From Strongylocentrotus purpuratus (taxonomy: Eukaryota > Echinodermata > Echinoidea > Camarodonta > Strongylocentrotidae): a DNA stretch of 64,000 bases. A model generated the notes under the pieces. The model was not told the origin of the DNA. It made no database searches and saw only the letters and a program-made list of their open reading frames with translations. The position numbers and the translations under genes were made by a program. Location of the stretch: the NCBI RefSeq assembly GCF_000002235.5, contig NW_022145613.1, positions 374,501-438,500 of the forward strand, read 5' to 3'. Below, in pieces: positions 1 through 47,115 of the stretch. Position 1 is the stretch's first letter. The number at the start of each line of letters is the position of its first letter.

Positions 1-931
1 GATATATTGATTACATTAATCCATACATGCTTCACTGAGCAACATTGTTTGGAAAATGGCATGTAAAAATCCATTTGTGCCGGAGTTTGGTGAAACAGTG
101 AAAACGGATCACACTAGAACATGACCGGGAGAAAACACGAATTTTAAAACCTAATTAAAGATTGTTTTCATGTGCTTTTTTTTTAATAATCATAAAATAA
201 AGGATAATTGATATAGTGATGATGGTGAGGCTAAAAGGCCATTATGTTGTGCTCACATGTAATTAGGTCTCTAATTTTGCAGTGATTTTTGCATTTTTCA
301 GAACTACATGTGCAACTTTTAGGAAACGCAAAACGGAGAGTTGGATGATATTTCCACAACAATCACGAGTAAGTGGGTGTCTTATCTTACATTACAGTAA
401 AGGGGAAGGTATGGTCTAATGGATACATAAGGCAGAAAAATAAACATCAGAATGTGTAAATTTTTCCTTTCAGGATGGGCACCTTTTCATTCACAAAGGG
501 GGCACTTTTTCACTGCTCAAGGTTTATTTATTGGTTTTGTAAATTCGAAGAGTTTGTTTAAATTAATTAGTTCATTTTCTAATAATAAAACCTATCATAC
601 CTTTATAAAGAATTGCACGTTATTCCCCCTTTTATTGGAGGGGTGGGTTGGTTTATAGGCTCCTACAACTACATATGGACTCGTTCTGAGGTATATATCA
701 AATTCTTTTTTTTTTGTCGACGGAATAATGTTTGCATAAAACAAACTAATCGATTTTGTTTAATACTTACTCACTTTGAAGACATTCAACTACTATGAGA
801 TAACAGTTTCTTCGTGTTTATGCTCTCCTCTTCTTGGATATTACTGCATCATTGATCAATTCAATAACTGGAATAAAATGAATCTTTCTATTGACAGTGC
901 ATATTAATAACGATGTTAATTCCGGTTTCAG
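1..931. other. No gene recognised
   Basis: AT-rich sequence with only short ORFs lacking similarity or splice context. Nothing supportable found. Confidence 0.5.
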
Positions 932-1110
932 TTCACTGTGTCTAAGATGACGCCATTGATGACGAGTATGAAGTCAACATGTGACGTGTTAGTACACTTG
1001 ACCGACAACACCCAGCAGTTTACCCAACACTTCTACGTTGGAAGGATACTTTGCCCGTGGCATATACCACTTCAAACTTACCCACTCGAAGCAGAAATGT
1101 ATACAACATG
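932..1110 (+). pseudogene. Possible cytochrome P450 (CYP3-clan-like) exon relic
   Basis: After a good acceptor (CCGGTTTCAG) the text FTVSKMTPLMTSM then KSTCDVLV resembles the CYP3 segment F-T-x-x-K-L...D-V-L-V. After about 26 residues the likeness stops. A frame-shifted TLPVAYTTSN around 1045-1085 weakly resembles the next P450 motif. No haem-binding exon was seen nearby. It is either a decayed exon or one exon of a gene running off the left side. Confidence 0.33.
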
Positions 1111-1548
1111 GAAACTTTCAGAAAATATGGTACTTCAAGTCGCTCGTCGACCAGCATAAACGTGTGCTACACTAATCCACTGTCATTAAGATTCATAACA
1201 TCAGCAAGGTATCGTCTAAATTATCAATTTGTAGATTATGAGCTTTCAAGGAGGCTGTCGCTTTTAAAACTACTGCAAAAAAACGTTTTCTTTTGTTCGA
1301 ATTAGACAAAAAGATTGGACTTTAAGGTCATTCGTGGAATGAACAACCATAATCTTTGGAACTTAAACATCATTAACTATGATATTATGAGTACATCTAG
1401 CGGGAAAACATATATTGTATTTGTTGAAAGTAAATGTTACGGTTAAAGAGCGTCTGTTTTAATCCAAGTTATAACCAATACTAAAACTATAACTATACTA
1501 TAATTTACATCATTTAAATACAACATTTTTAGTGTGATGAGAGCAATG

Positions 1549-1582
1549 TTTTTTTTTTTTTTTTTTTTGGGGGGGGGGGGGG
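1549..1582. repeat. T20-G14 homopolymer pair
   Basis: Twenty T directly followed by fourteen G. Confidence 0.95.
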
Positions 1583-1959
1583 CAACCATTTAATCCAAGA
1601 GGAAAGTACTAAGCATTTGTTAATATTTCGAATCATATAGAACACCAAACAAATTACAATTTATAACTCCTCTCCAGTTTAATGAATTGTCATTGGGGGG
1701 AATCGTTGTTTCATGTATTAATGAATAATATGTTTTCCTGCACATTACTATTTCGTGTTTATAGATGTTGTTTGAAAAGATAACCGGAGGTTCTAAAATC
1801 ATGCCACTCCATGCACTTGCTACGGGGTTCTAATGTCATATTTGGTAAAATTGGAAAACTGTAATATTTTGTATGGTCGGTTAAAAACAGTGATGATGGG
1901 CTACGCTTGGGTCACTGTCATAAAACAAGTGGTACCTGAAAAAATATCATGGGGGAAAG

Positions 1960-2108
1960 ACGAAAAGAGAGAGAGAGAAAGGGAAAGAGAGAGAGGGGGA
2001 AAGACGGAGAGAGGGAAAAAGAAAGAGAGAGGGGCAAAAGTGGGAAAGAGAGTGTGTGTGTATGTGTGTATGTGTGTGCGTGTGTGTAAGTGAGAGAGAG
2101 ACACACAC

Positions 2109-2152
<44 letters not shown>

Positions 2153-2156
2153 GGGA
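1960..2156. repeat. Compound GA / GT microsatellite
   Basis: AGAGAG tracts, then TGTGTG, then a second GA tract and a G run. Long open frames on both strands here are low-complexity artefacts. Confidence 0.95.
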
Positions 2157-2160
2157 GATA

Positions 2161-2923
2161 GAGAGTTGAACAGTCTATAATTTGGTCACTAGATGGCAGT
2201 ATATCACACACTTGATATAGCACATACAGTGTATAGAAAAATTACATTTGCCATAGTGTAGATGTTTGGCTACTCTAATTAAAAATCAATCCAAAGTAGC
2301 CACTATCCTAAATGTCTCGGGACACATTTTAATGTCCCATTAAAAAGAACTGATTCAGAATCAGTTTGCTGAAGACAAAATAAGAAGTCGAACAGCCTTC
2401 AACAAAGAGTTAGCCACTATGGTAACACACATCTCATTACCAGCAGTTATTAAAACCTTCTCATACTCCATATCAGATATATCATGATAGATCCTCATGT
2501 ACACAAGAACAAGAAATTTGTAATAAAACCAGTGTAATGTATAGATTTATAGTATTTAATAAAATAACTTCTGTTAACATATCACCATATTATTGCCATG
2601 ATCCAGAAATGCTCATCACCCAAATATTACCACATGCTCATTCTGCTGGTACCATTGTTTATACATATACATGAATAACAAATATTTGTACTGAATGATG
2701 GAATTGATCTACTTCATCAAACTCCATAAGTAATGGAATATGAAAGGTAAGCCAGTGTACATACAAAATAATTCATATGCTATTAAGCACGGTTTTGATT
2801 CAATCTTAACATGAAAATAAAAAAGATCATTCAGATGATCTACACTGAAGAATGTTTATATATGTATATATGATGGTAGGATATAATCTCAACAGTTTTG
2901 CTTTTTAAAATAGAAAAAAAAAA

Positions 2924-2979
<56 letters not shown>

Positions 2980-4500
2980 AAAAAAGAAAAGAAAAGAAAG
3001 ATAGCTGGAAAGAAAGATAGAAAAAAGAAACAAAACATACTTAATGATACAAATGTTAATGAAATTTCAATACATGATAAATTATAATGTAAAATGGCTT
3101 TGTAAATATGTCATTACTTTGCAAAGTGACCCTTTAATACAGCTTGACCTACTTTTCTCTTTTTATAAACAAATAAAACAAAACAAAATGAAGATAGATA
3201 GAATATTCTACCTCCGTTAACAAGAATAAATCAAATGTCAATTGAATTTGTGAATTCTTAATCAGTAGATGCATCCATTGGGGTGATACTTGATTGAGTA
3301 ATCCCTTTGGCAGCTCACTCAGGTAGCTGTACAGGCAATACAACATGCACTCATAATCTCAACAAATTGCATAGTTACATGAAATATTTCACTTTATCTA
3401 TTGTATAGAACTAGCACTTAATAGTGTTTTAAGCTTTTTAAATTATAAATATTGTAAGTGTGTTCGATATTTTTGATGCCCAAACAATTCTAATATCATT
3501 AAACTCATGGCTCCTATGGTAGTTTGTGAATGCTGAAATGACATATGATGAAGCATAGTAAGATGTATACACAGACCTTCCAAATAAAATATAATTTGAT
3601 AGAAGATGTAAAGAAAAAATAAAGAATAAGGACAATTTGGTTTGGACTAACTATTAAGACAATTCTATGACAATCTACTTACAGGCAATCAAATGCAATT
3701 ATTTCAGTAGCTGACATCAGTTATAGAAACTTGAATACAAATTTATGAGAAAAGGGCACAGATCTTATATAAGTAAATGTATATATAGGTTTCTGTGTGT
3801 GTAGTTTACAGCTGGTTTTCTTTGTTTGTTGCAGATGTGAAAAAGCAATTAATATATGAAGATTGATTATTACATTCTGCGTTTTGATCGCAATTTCAGA
3901 GTGATTCATTTCATTACCGAACCTCACTGCCACAGTATCAATCACATCATTCTTCATGATCTAAGTCATTCAGTATACATAGCATTCTTTCCTTTATTGA
4001 TTATTCACCATGGTTTATATTCACACCTCCGTACGGGCTGTGGATGGAAAAATCTGCCCAAGAGTTTTTAGCTGTAAAAAATGTAATTTAAATAAGAATT
4101 GCTACATTTCTCTTCATGAAGCAGAAACATGGGTAATATATTCCCATGGAAGATATATATTCCATGCCCTATTCGAGAATATGAGCTGTAAAAAATATCA
4201 TTTGAAACATGGGCAGTATATCATCATGGACGGTTGCCCAAACTCTCCTAATCAATGGCACTGTCCTTGGTAATGCTAGGGCGCCCTCATAGGTTGCTCT
4301 TCCAGCAGTACTTCTCATCAGATGCTGCCCTCACTGTTCAAAGGAAGCATAAGACATGACATTAATGCAATGATTTAATTTTGGTATTTTACATACCGGT
4401 ACACTTCTTTTTTTTTAATTGACAAAATATATCCAATGCATTGTTTTAATAATATTAATTCAAAGCACCATCTTTCATTTATACAATACAAAAAACAAAC
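2161..4500. other. Gene-free 3' flank of LACTB2
   Basis: AT-rich, with no coding similarity found. It contains an AAAG microsatellite (about 2911-3003) and imperfect repeats around a CATGG(G)..ATATAT motif at 4130-4230. Confidence 0.5.
2911..3003. repeat. AAAG tetranucleotide microsatellite
   Basis: About 20 AAAG units with A-rich ends. Confidence 0.97.
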
Positions 4501-4516
4501 AAAAATACAATCCGAT

Positions 4517-16876
<12,360 letters not shown>

Positions 16877-17148
16877 TTTGCCGGAGTAAATCAATTCTTT
16901 TATCGTGTGACCTTTGACATGATTTTATTTGTTTTCTCTCGCATTTTCTCACTGTAAAAATCTCGTTGCAGTATGGTCGCACGATAACACTCGCAGCGAG
17001 AGAGATAGAGTGTGACCGATCTTCAAAGATTTCCGGTTTGTTTTGGCTTGGTAAAGTTGGTATATTTTCTTACTTTACCATTGTCTTTGATACCGAACAG
17101 ATGTAAATCTGTCATGGTTTTCAGATTTATCACAGGATCACGGCAAAG
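16877..17148. promoter_or_regulatory. Bidirectional promoter / 5' UTR interval between LACTB2 and the MST kinase
   Basis: Only 272 bp separate the two divergent start codons, so both 5' UTRs and any core promoters must lie here unless there are untranslated upstream exons. An ETS-like CCGGAAA (minus strand, about 17031-17037) and a half-site TGACCTTTGACA (about 16908) are visible. No clear TATA box was found. Promoter function is inferred from geometry. Confidence 0.65.
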
Positions 17149-38990
<21,842 letters not shown>

Positions 38991-39370
38991 TGATCAGTCT
39001 TATTCATCTCAAATTCTGTGTCATATTTGTTTGTTTCCTTTTTATTTTACAATCAATGATGTATAAATAGATGGAGTCCCGACTGCTAGTTAACAAGCAA
39101 CAGAGTTCAAACTTCAAAGGGTATGTAATTAAATCAATTACATTTTTGCTCTTTGATAAAAAATGTTCTAAGCTGGCAAATCATATTGAATTTAAATTGA
39201 TGATTCAATAGACATAACAAACAAAACTGATAGTCTTGAATGCAGACTAATGTTAAACCAGGCAGTTCAATGTAAAGAACCAGGCTAGCCAGAAGATACA
39301 TGAAAAGCTTTTAAGCATTCAGAAATCGGCTTAGATATTGAATAATAAGCTACGTTAAACAAAAACCACT

Positions 39371-39550
39371 TACTATAGTAGTTATTCGATAGTATTAGAT
39401 CATGTCCTTCCCAATACCAGTACACAATGGAGTCATCCATGAAAACTCTTGGGATATTTTCTAAGAGTTATCATGGATGACTTCATCTTCGTCTAGCCGT
39501 ATTGTGAAGGACATGATCTAATACTATTGCATACCTACTATAGTGAGTAT
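39371..39550. mobile_element. Palindromic MITE
   Basis: ACTATAGTAG, ATAGTATTAGATCATGTCCT and ATCCATGA at the left are mirrored by TCATGGAT, AGGACATGATCTAATACTAT and CTACTATAGT at the right. About 80-bp arms. Confidence 0.85.
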
Positions 39551-39799
39551 GGGCAATCAGGGTATTCTATCAGAATTAAACCTAACTTTTGCAGACCGAA
39601 ATGTTATAAAAGAGAAAAGTCATTTGCACTGAATAGATAGGATGATAAAAAGGGAGGTCATAAAAAAAGTGAGCAGATTACCCACTTAAAGAGTGAATGT
39701 TGTTGTGGTTTACCAGTATTGTGAAGGACGTACCAGCCAGTGTCATCAGATTTACCGTAAATCTCTTCATACTCAGTAATCATCTTCTGTCTCGGCAGT

Positions 39800-40400
39800 A
39801 AGATTGATTTATATAATATTGACTGGCCTTGAGGGGTATATCAGAAATATTGACCAAGCTCAGATCATATTGCCCCGAGTCGAAAGACGAGGGCAATATG
39901 GTCTTAGCGCAGTCAATATTTCTGATATCCCTCGAAAGTAAAGCCAGTTGATATTTTTATTGTTATCCAAATCAGACATCTAAAGCAAATTCAGAAATCC
40001 ACCATGACAATCTCAAAAAACTGAACAAACTTTGTCAAACCAGCACTGTGCATCCAGTGCTTGACGAAATTTTCGATACACTGCAAACAGTGTGCATTTG
40101 GTGTGATTATTACGTCACAATAGAGTACTCGCAAAATGCGCAGGTTCTCGTACGCATAATAGATGCACAATGAAAATGACAAAATACAGCGCGGTCAATA
40201 CAAGATGCCCGGATGCGAGACCGTGGAAAATACAAAGGTATATTTTCACTCGTCTCTACACGCAAAGTCTATACGGGCAGGGAGACCAAGGAAAATACAA
40301 AGAATATACCCATCCGTTCCCACTGCTAGTGAAAACTAGGGCAATACGGTTTTGTAAATGACCAGCTCAGATGTCTGATATGGGTAATAATAGGTATTAT
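39800..40400. repeat. Dispersed-type repeat with internal inverted copies
   Basis: TATCAGAAATATTGACC/CAGTCAATATTTCTGATAT and CATATTGCCC/GGGCAATATGG pairs form hairpins. CCAAATCAGACATCT (about 39967) is mirrored by AGATGTCTGATATGG (about 40369). Probably one or more decayed elements. Confidence 0.6.
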
Positions 40401-42781
40401 ATACCTCTCTTTAGTATGCTGTCAGTAATCCTTTATTTTGTTTATGTGTGAATGAATGGCAACTGCTCAGCAAATTATGAAGAAAAAAAATGAAATTATG
40501 AAAAAGAAATGAAAGGTCATATGTACATTTACTGCTTTGTGTCTGAGCGAGGCTTAAGGGGATGATTTCAGTAATATGTGACTTTTTATTTGCTCCAGCC
40601 AAGTGTGTGTGTGTATTGTGTTTTTACAGACGTGTGTCAATCAGATATGATTATTTACGTCTGGGGACCGAGAAACACTTATGACCTTATTGGGCAATTT
40701 TTCTGCTTGGTTGCCATTCATACCTAATAATACATGCATTATGAGGTTTTATCATATATTCAAATCACAGGTACTCAAATCCTTCCTTGGATCTGTTTTT
40801 TTTAGTTGACAATGACTGGCATAACTTAATACCATAATAATCAACTTATTTGATTGTGGACATCAATAGAAAGATAAGACAGATAAGATGAGAAGAACTG
40901 TAATGAATATTTAATGTAATGTAGTCATTGAAGATAATCCATACAGGTGCTATGTTAACTAGCACCCAATAAGATCATTTCTCAAACTTGTTTTGTTCTT
41001 TATAAGCATTAGGATGATTTGAATTGGTTGGGACAATTTTAAATAGTTACATGTTTCAAAACAAGTCTTCAATAATTGGTGTTAGTCTTTGGGATTCCAT
41101 TATGGATTATAAACCTTTACATACTTGTCACTCTTCTTATTGCCATCATTTTTTACAAACTCTTCCCGATCCATTTCCCCGTTTTCCTGTTTGAAATCAG
41201 GCCAGATTTGCTATCAAAGAGTGTTTTTGAAGGAGTGATTGTTTAGGTTCTTGAGTGAATGGTTTGATCAACATTGTACCTTGATAGATGATATAAAGCA
41301 GGAAGTACAATCATGTGGTTAAGCTGAGGTTGGAATGTTTGGATAGTATCCTTTGATAGAATGACCCAATCAATGTAAGCTATCACCTTTATTAAAGATG
41401 ATCTGAAAGTAATTAAAGTAATTAATCTTTGTTGTTTTATTCAGAGATCTCAAAGTACCTCTCAACAGTCAAAACACTTCAACATTTTTGTAATCTACAA
41501 CACCTACTTTGATTACCGGTATATATACTTAATTATTATTTAAGAACTCAGCTTCTCCTTTTCTATTTCCCTTTCAAGCCTAATTTGGGTACATACATTT
41601 TTTCTTTTCTAACGTAATAATCCTACCATTTTATTATGAGGAAATATTTTGTTGGTTTTATGCCGTTTGTAATTAATTAACAGCAAGTTCATGCACTTTT
41701 TATTGTAAAACCATTAGTAATTCAGCTCTCGAGCTACACTGATGATTATTGAATGAATGCTATTATTATAACATGCAAAATATCACACCTATGATATCTC
41801 CAAACAATTTGTTTTTATTCCTATGGTTTTAGCATTTTATATATGATACTTTTTCATACAAGTGTGTATTATGATGGAGAAACAATGATCTACCGGTATG
41901 TTGTATACAATACAATTGCTTTTATATCTTGCTTTGTTACAAAAGGGAATAGGTAGTAATAATACTATCATTGTGTTTTTGTGAAGAAATAGTTGCATCC
42001 CTTCTTATGATGCCACAAAAGTCACAAATGTTTGAAAGAAATTAGCTTTCATGAGCATCATCTTTTTAATTACAGTGGTGATATCGATTGGTCTGTATCC
42101 TACTCAATCCATGTCAAATGTTGGGAGGAAGTTTGTGGAAATGTTTTCTTTGTTCCAGATGTATTTAATGTACAGACAAACTGTAAATATTTTAGAGAGA
42201 AAGAAATGATTATAGTCTTTACATGTAGCATTATTAGTGATTATGCAAGTCCAATGGTTTTGTCATGAGTAATTACCACCAACCTAAAAACCATTGACTT
42301 TATAGCCATGTTCTTCCTCCAGATTTTAAAGCTTTTTGTGAGAATATTTTCACATATGATTATACAATTGCATTCTTGTTTTTTATTTCAAAATGACACA
42401 AATATTGCTTCAGGTCATGGATCTGGTTAAAGTGTACCTTATCTCGTAAGAACAGGATTTGTGTACAACCATGCAGAATGTATAAAATATTCCTTAACAA
42501 ATCTTATACTGGTATTCTACAGGTTATCGTAGAAAATAAAATATATTTGAATCAAACCTAACATGTAGAACCTATTGGACTATGGTTCTGTGAGCACCCT
42601 ATTCTACTGTAAGCAAATCTTTTGGGACTTGTATTTTACCGCCATATTCTGAAATTGTTGTCTTTGGCCAATTGTTTCACCAATTCTGCGCATTACCTCG
42701 AATACCATGTTTGTTTTCTTTGTTTTTGTTTTCAATTCCTTTATCACTTTCAAATTCAAATTCAAATTCACTTTCCATAAG

Positions 42782-42786
<5 letters not shown>

Positions 42787-42834
<48 letters not shown>

Positions 42835-42842
42835 TTCTCTCT
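42787..42842. repeat. CT microsatellite
   Basis: About 25 CT units with TTC interruptions. Confidence 0.95.
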
Positions 42843-44635
42843 TCAGCCTGGTTGATGCACTGTATCTATGTATATGCATCAACCTCTGCTTCTTATATCT
42901 TCATTTATCTTTTGCATACATGTATACATACTAATAATTGTTTCTTAGGAAACATAAACATGAAAAATCTATGTCAATTAAAGTGCAAATAGTATTTTAA
43001 TCTTCCTATTTTTCTTGTAAATACATGTAGAGTAGATTCTTAATCAACATGTCTTGAGTGTCTTATTGTTTAGTTTTCAGTAGAATTTTTCTTTGAGTAG
43101 CTGCGTAATGTGCGAGTTTGTATATTTTAGTTTAGTGTTTATTTGGTTTCTTACTACTGCTACCCCCTCAATCAATCTTAGTTTATTACTACAAATATTG
43201 GATTTATTTGGAGGAAGTATTCACTTGCATTAATTTTCTACACTGTGCTATCCACCAACTTTGAGATCAGATTGGAGTATATTATTATTGATGTGATCAC
43301 ATGTTTATCAATATCCTTACTGGTAATTCTTTTGCAGATTATTTTCACTTGATATTTTGAATTTGGTTGATGATTCCCTGTTGTTGGTGTCATTGGTTTG
43401 TTTAGCAATTGAAATACTGGAACTTATTTAGACTCCATACATATTTGGGAGTAAACTTGATTTCCCTATTTTTCTCAGTGTTCAGAATGTGGATCATACT
43501 TTGTGCTGTAGGGTGAGTGAAACCACAAACAAATATATGTGAACAAAGAGTATTTTTGATACTAGCAAAGTGATGTTTGGTTTATGTAATGAACATTTTC
43601 CATTTTAGGCAATGATTGAGTTATTTGTATGATACAGTATAAGGCCCTCAGGCTTTTTGTTGTTGTAGAAACAGCCTTGCTTTTATAAGTCCTTTTTATG
43701 TAAAAATAATATCTCCTTTTGGTGAAAGCTCTCCCTCATCACAAAGGACTGTTTTCATCTAGCTCTCGATCTCCTTGCTTAACCTAAAGAACTTTCCCGC
43801 CATCTTAAGCTCCCATTCTTTTGTTCTCTTTCATTCTTCTCTTTTCTCTCTTAATCCTGTCTTATCCTGATTTATTCCCTGCAATCCTTTCATTCACTAT
43901 AGATAAACCATCCCTGTCTTTCTGCTATTAAAGGCAGTTCCATGCATCGATCAGAGCTCTTTGCTTGCTGGGTTTCATTTCCCATGATTCCTGCATGTCC
44001 TACAAGTAGTGAAGCATTCACTGCTTCGTTTAAGAGAAAGTAAATGCTCATCTCATGATGGTTGATAAAGATATTCAAGTAATAATTGATGATGCTTTTA
44101 GCATCTGTCTATTAAATGGTAACACATTTCCAAGGTGAATAATGTTAGTCCTCTATTATGCAGTAGTCTTATACTAATAGAGGTTCACATGCCATTTATT
44201 CTGACACTCACCTGTATGGCTTCTGAACACAATAAGGCAAGCTCTTTGCAAGCCTGTAGATCTACATACCAGTATATGAAGATACAGTTTACAACTGGAT
44301 TATTCCTACTCCTTGTGAATTTGTGTGTGTTTTTACGAAACTCAAGAATGACAGGTGGAATTAAAGTAGGGCCTTTGTTGAATACTATTGATGTAAGTTT
44401 TAATATGTCACATACTCAAGAATCATAAATTGGGACAAATCAATGTTTCACATACTTCAAAAAATTACACACTTGGTTTAGGGTTTGAATAATATGGTTG
44501 CTAACTGTATGTTCTTCCTACATGAGTCTAGCAAGGGAACCATCTATGATGCTTACATCAGCATGGTGTAACAATCATATTACCGGTACTATTGTCTTGG
44601 TAGTCAGAGTCAGTGCCGGCTTTAATAATGTTATA

Positions 44636-44855
44636 CAGTGTGAGTCAAAAAAAAGTTTACACCAAGTCAATTTTTGCACTCTCACAAACAATGCCTCATG
44701 TTCATTCAAGCGTGAACACATACCACACAAAAATGATACCAAATGATTTGGGATAAAACACTCTTTCATAAGATGTATAATAATTTACTGTTCATAGATG
44801 ATTTTTGAAATAATTAGCAATTTTCTAGGTGTAAACTTTTTTTTGACTCGCACTG
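44636..44855. mobile_element. mariner-type MITE (220 bp)
   Basis: CAGTGTGAGTCAAAAAAAAG..TTTACACC at the left and its inverted mate ending GACTCGCACTG at the right match over about 27 bp. TA flanks both ends (44634-44635, 44856-44857). Confidence 0.93.
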
Positions 44856-44857
44856 TA

Positions 44858-46180
44858 TTTACATGAATGTGTGTAATACATGTAAGAGCACAAACAGAAC
44901 CTACCACTTGTCAAGAAATGAGTAAGAACATAATGCATGTTTTGACCTAGGACTGTTTCATAAGGCTGTAGTTCCGCATGTTAAAACTTGGGGTACCCGC
45001 TGTAAAATTCAATTCCATACTATGATATTGCTGTCTGGAATAAACATGGCATAGTATTGTGAAGTCATAAAAAGAGGGGATACAAACCTCATTTTCCTTT
45101 GTCTTTAAATACTAATTCATGTGCAAAGGGGAAAATGAGAATTAAGATATGCTGCAATCGGCTGTATTTTTTGTAAGGGAATTACTTAGGGCTAGGTTTT
45201 ATTTGTATACGATACAAAGTATAAAATGGACTGGCAAGCTATTACTTGTAGAGAGAGTAAGGTGTCGGTGATCACGTGATTAATCAGTGAAAGCAACTGC
45301 TTCTACGTGGAACTGGGCTGTATTTTGTAAAGCCTCTGGTTTTTAAGACTATACTGCAAGTCATGCAGATAGATGAGCTTAATAGATGATGCAACAGATT
45401 TATTTAAATATCGGAGAAATAAAAGTACATTGAAAAAGGATTTTATACAAAGACTTTGTGTCTTCCTTGTTTTGTGTGGATGTATATGATGATTCTATCA
45501 ACTCAAAGCTTAGCAATCGATCGTACAATGGGTACAATGGATTTTTGTGATTTTGCACGGACAGGAAAAGAAAAATTAAACTGTAAAAAATAAAAATAAA
45601 AAATCGCTACTCTGTGTAACAGGTCGGCAACGAATTGGATAGGATGAAAACCAACTCCCTCCGCAAGAAGATGCATATTTCCTGCATTAATGTGATTTAA
45701 ATCAGTGGTGGATCAATGGGTGGGGGGGGGGCTGCGATTCAGCCACAGCCCTCCCTTTAAAAAAATGGAAATTGGGGAAAAAGAGAGAATAAAGTAAGAT
45801 AAATCAGAAAAGAAAGAGAAAATAATGTATAAGAGAAGAAGATAGAGGGTGGAGGAAAAAGAGAGAGAGAGAGATAGAGACCAAAAAAGGGAAGAACAGG
45901 AAACTTAAGTTTACACATACAGATTAGATTTCCGAAGAGTTGGCTCAAATTGTAAACAAATGTACAATGCCGGTACTAAAAGACAGTTCTATAAAATTGT
46001 CTTTTAATTTTTCTTAAATACATTGGTGATATTTCTGCAAAATTTTCAATTGTATTGTATTGTATTTATTAACATTTATTTCCTTCTCAACAGCACAATA
46101 TAAAACACAATGTATATATACATGATATATGTAACAATTATTTCAACATAGAGTATACAGTAATTAATGGTAATACCCGG
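44858..46180. other. No gene recognised
   Basis: AT-rich; a G run (about 45722) and a GA tract (about 45855-45880). Nothing coding. Confidence 0.6.
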
Positions 46181-46184
46181 TCAG

Positions 46185-46613
46185 AGCTGTCAACCATTAC
46201 GTTTTCCCTGGAATTATCCTGTTTTTTCCTCCAAATTACGGTAGTAGGCCTACGTTTTTTTCTTCACAATTACTTTTTTTTTGTCAATTATTTGTCTTTT
46301 TTTTTTTTACATACCGAATGTCAAACAATTGCCCTTAAAAGTTGATTTGATCACAAAAAAAAAGAAAACTAAGTTTAAAACATACTTGAAGAGAAAAATA
46401 TTCTCAAAAAAAATGAAATGCCTATAATACTAAAATAACAAAAAAAATACCTACTTGTAAATAAACTATAGGTCCTAATATGGAAATAACAGCATGAGGA
46501 ATGGATATTTCTGCATTGGAAGTGTATCGTGCATGGTTGTAAATTTCATTTTAATGAATTCCTTTTTTTTTTGCCATCATGGTTCCTTTGGTCGCACAAG
46601 GTTGGCAGCTCTG
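46185..46613. mobile_element. hAT-like short element with CAGAGCTGTCAACC ends
   Basis: CAGAGCTGTCAACC and GGTTGGCAGCTCTG are inverted with one mismatch. The interior is T-rich with no coding capacity. The flanks do not give a clean 8-bp duplication. Confidence 0.65.
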
Positions 46614-46878
46614 ATCGGTGTTCGTTTCAGTCTTCAAGATGAAATGTATTCTTTCCTTGTGCATCTACATGTAGGTGGGCAAAGGTCAAAATAATGATTT
46701 TCCTTCACTTTGCTGTGAAAGCTACATCTAGAGAACATCATAAAGTGAGATACCTGCATGCTCTTAGACGGGTTGTCCTTCAATTCTACAAATAAACAGG
46801 CATACTTTATTAAAATATATTTAGTTTTCAGGGCAGGGTTGAAATATAGCACCTGTGTGATATCAACTTGGTCTCAGG

Positions 46879-47107
46879 CAGTGGCGTACGCAGGATTTTT
46901 TCAAGGGGGGGGGGTTTAACATTTTGCAATCAGGCCAAAAATTTTGCAAAAACTCAGCCCGCCCCTGAATAAGCGGGAGGTGGGGGGGGGGGGGGAGTAA
47001 GAGGACACTTTTTTTTTTTTGGTCTCAAAAAAATTGCAACGACTCAGCCAGCCGCTGAACAAAAAGTAGGGTTTAGATCAAAATACACACATAACATAAC
47101 GCGCCTG
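46879..47107. mobile_element. Truncated CAGTGGCGTACG element
   Basis: Starts CAGTGGCGTACGCAGG directly after GTCTCAGG (46871-46878), has G and T homopolymers and ends without a matching inverted end at a second GTCTCAGG (47108-47115). Confidence 0.6.
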
Positions 47108-47115
47108 GTCTCAGG

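Larger units (their letters stand above)
38991..44635. other. MST 3' UTR and intergenic DNA
   Basis: No gene recognised. Several AATAAA words occur, and the 3' end cannot be fixed. Contains the repeats at 39371 and 39800, and (CT)n at 42787-42842. Confidence 0.6.

Noticed and set aside
1833..2223. Arg-Glu and Ser-Leu rich open frames
   Set aside because: Translations of GA/GT microsatellites.
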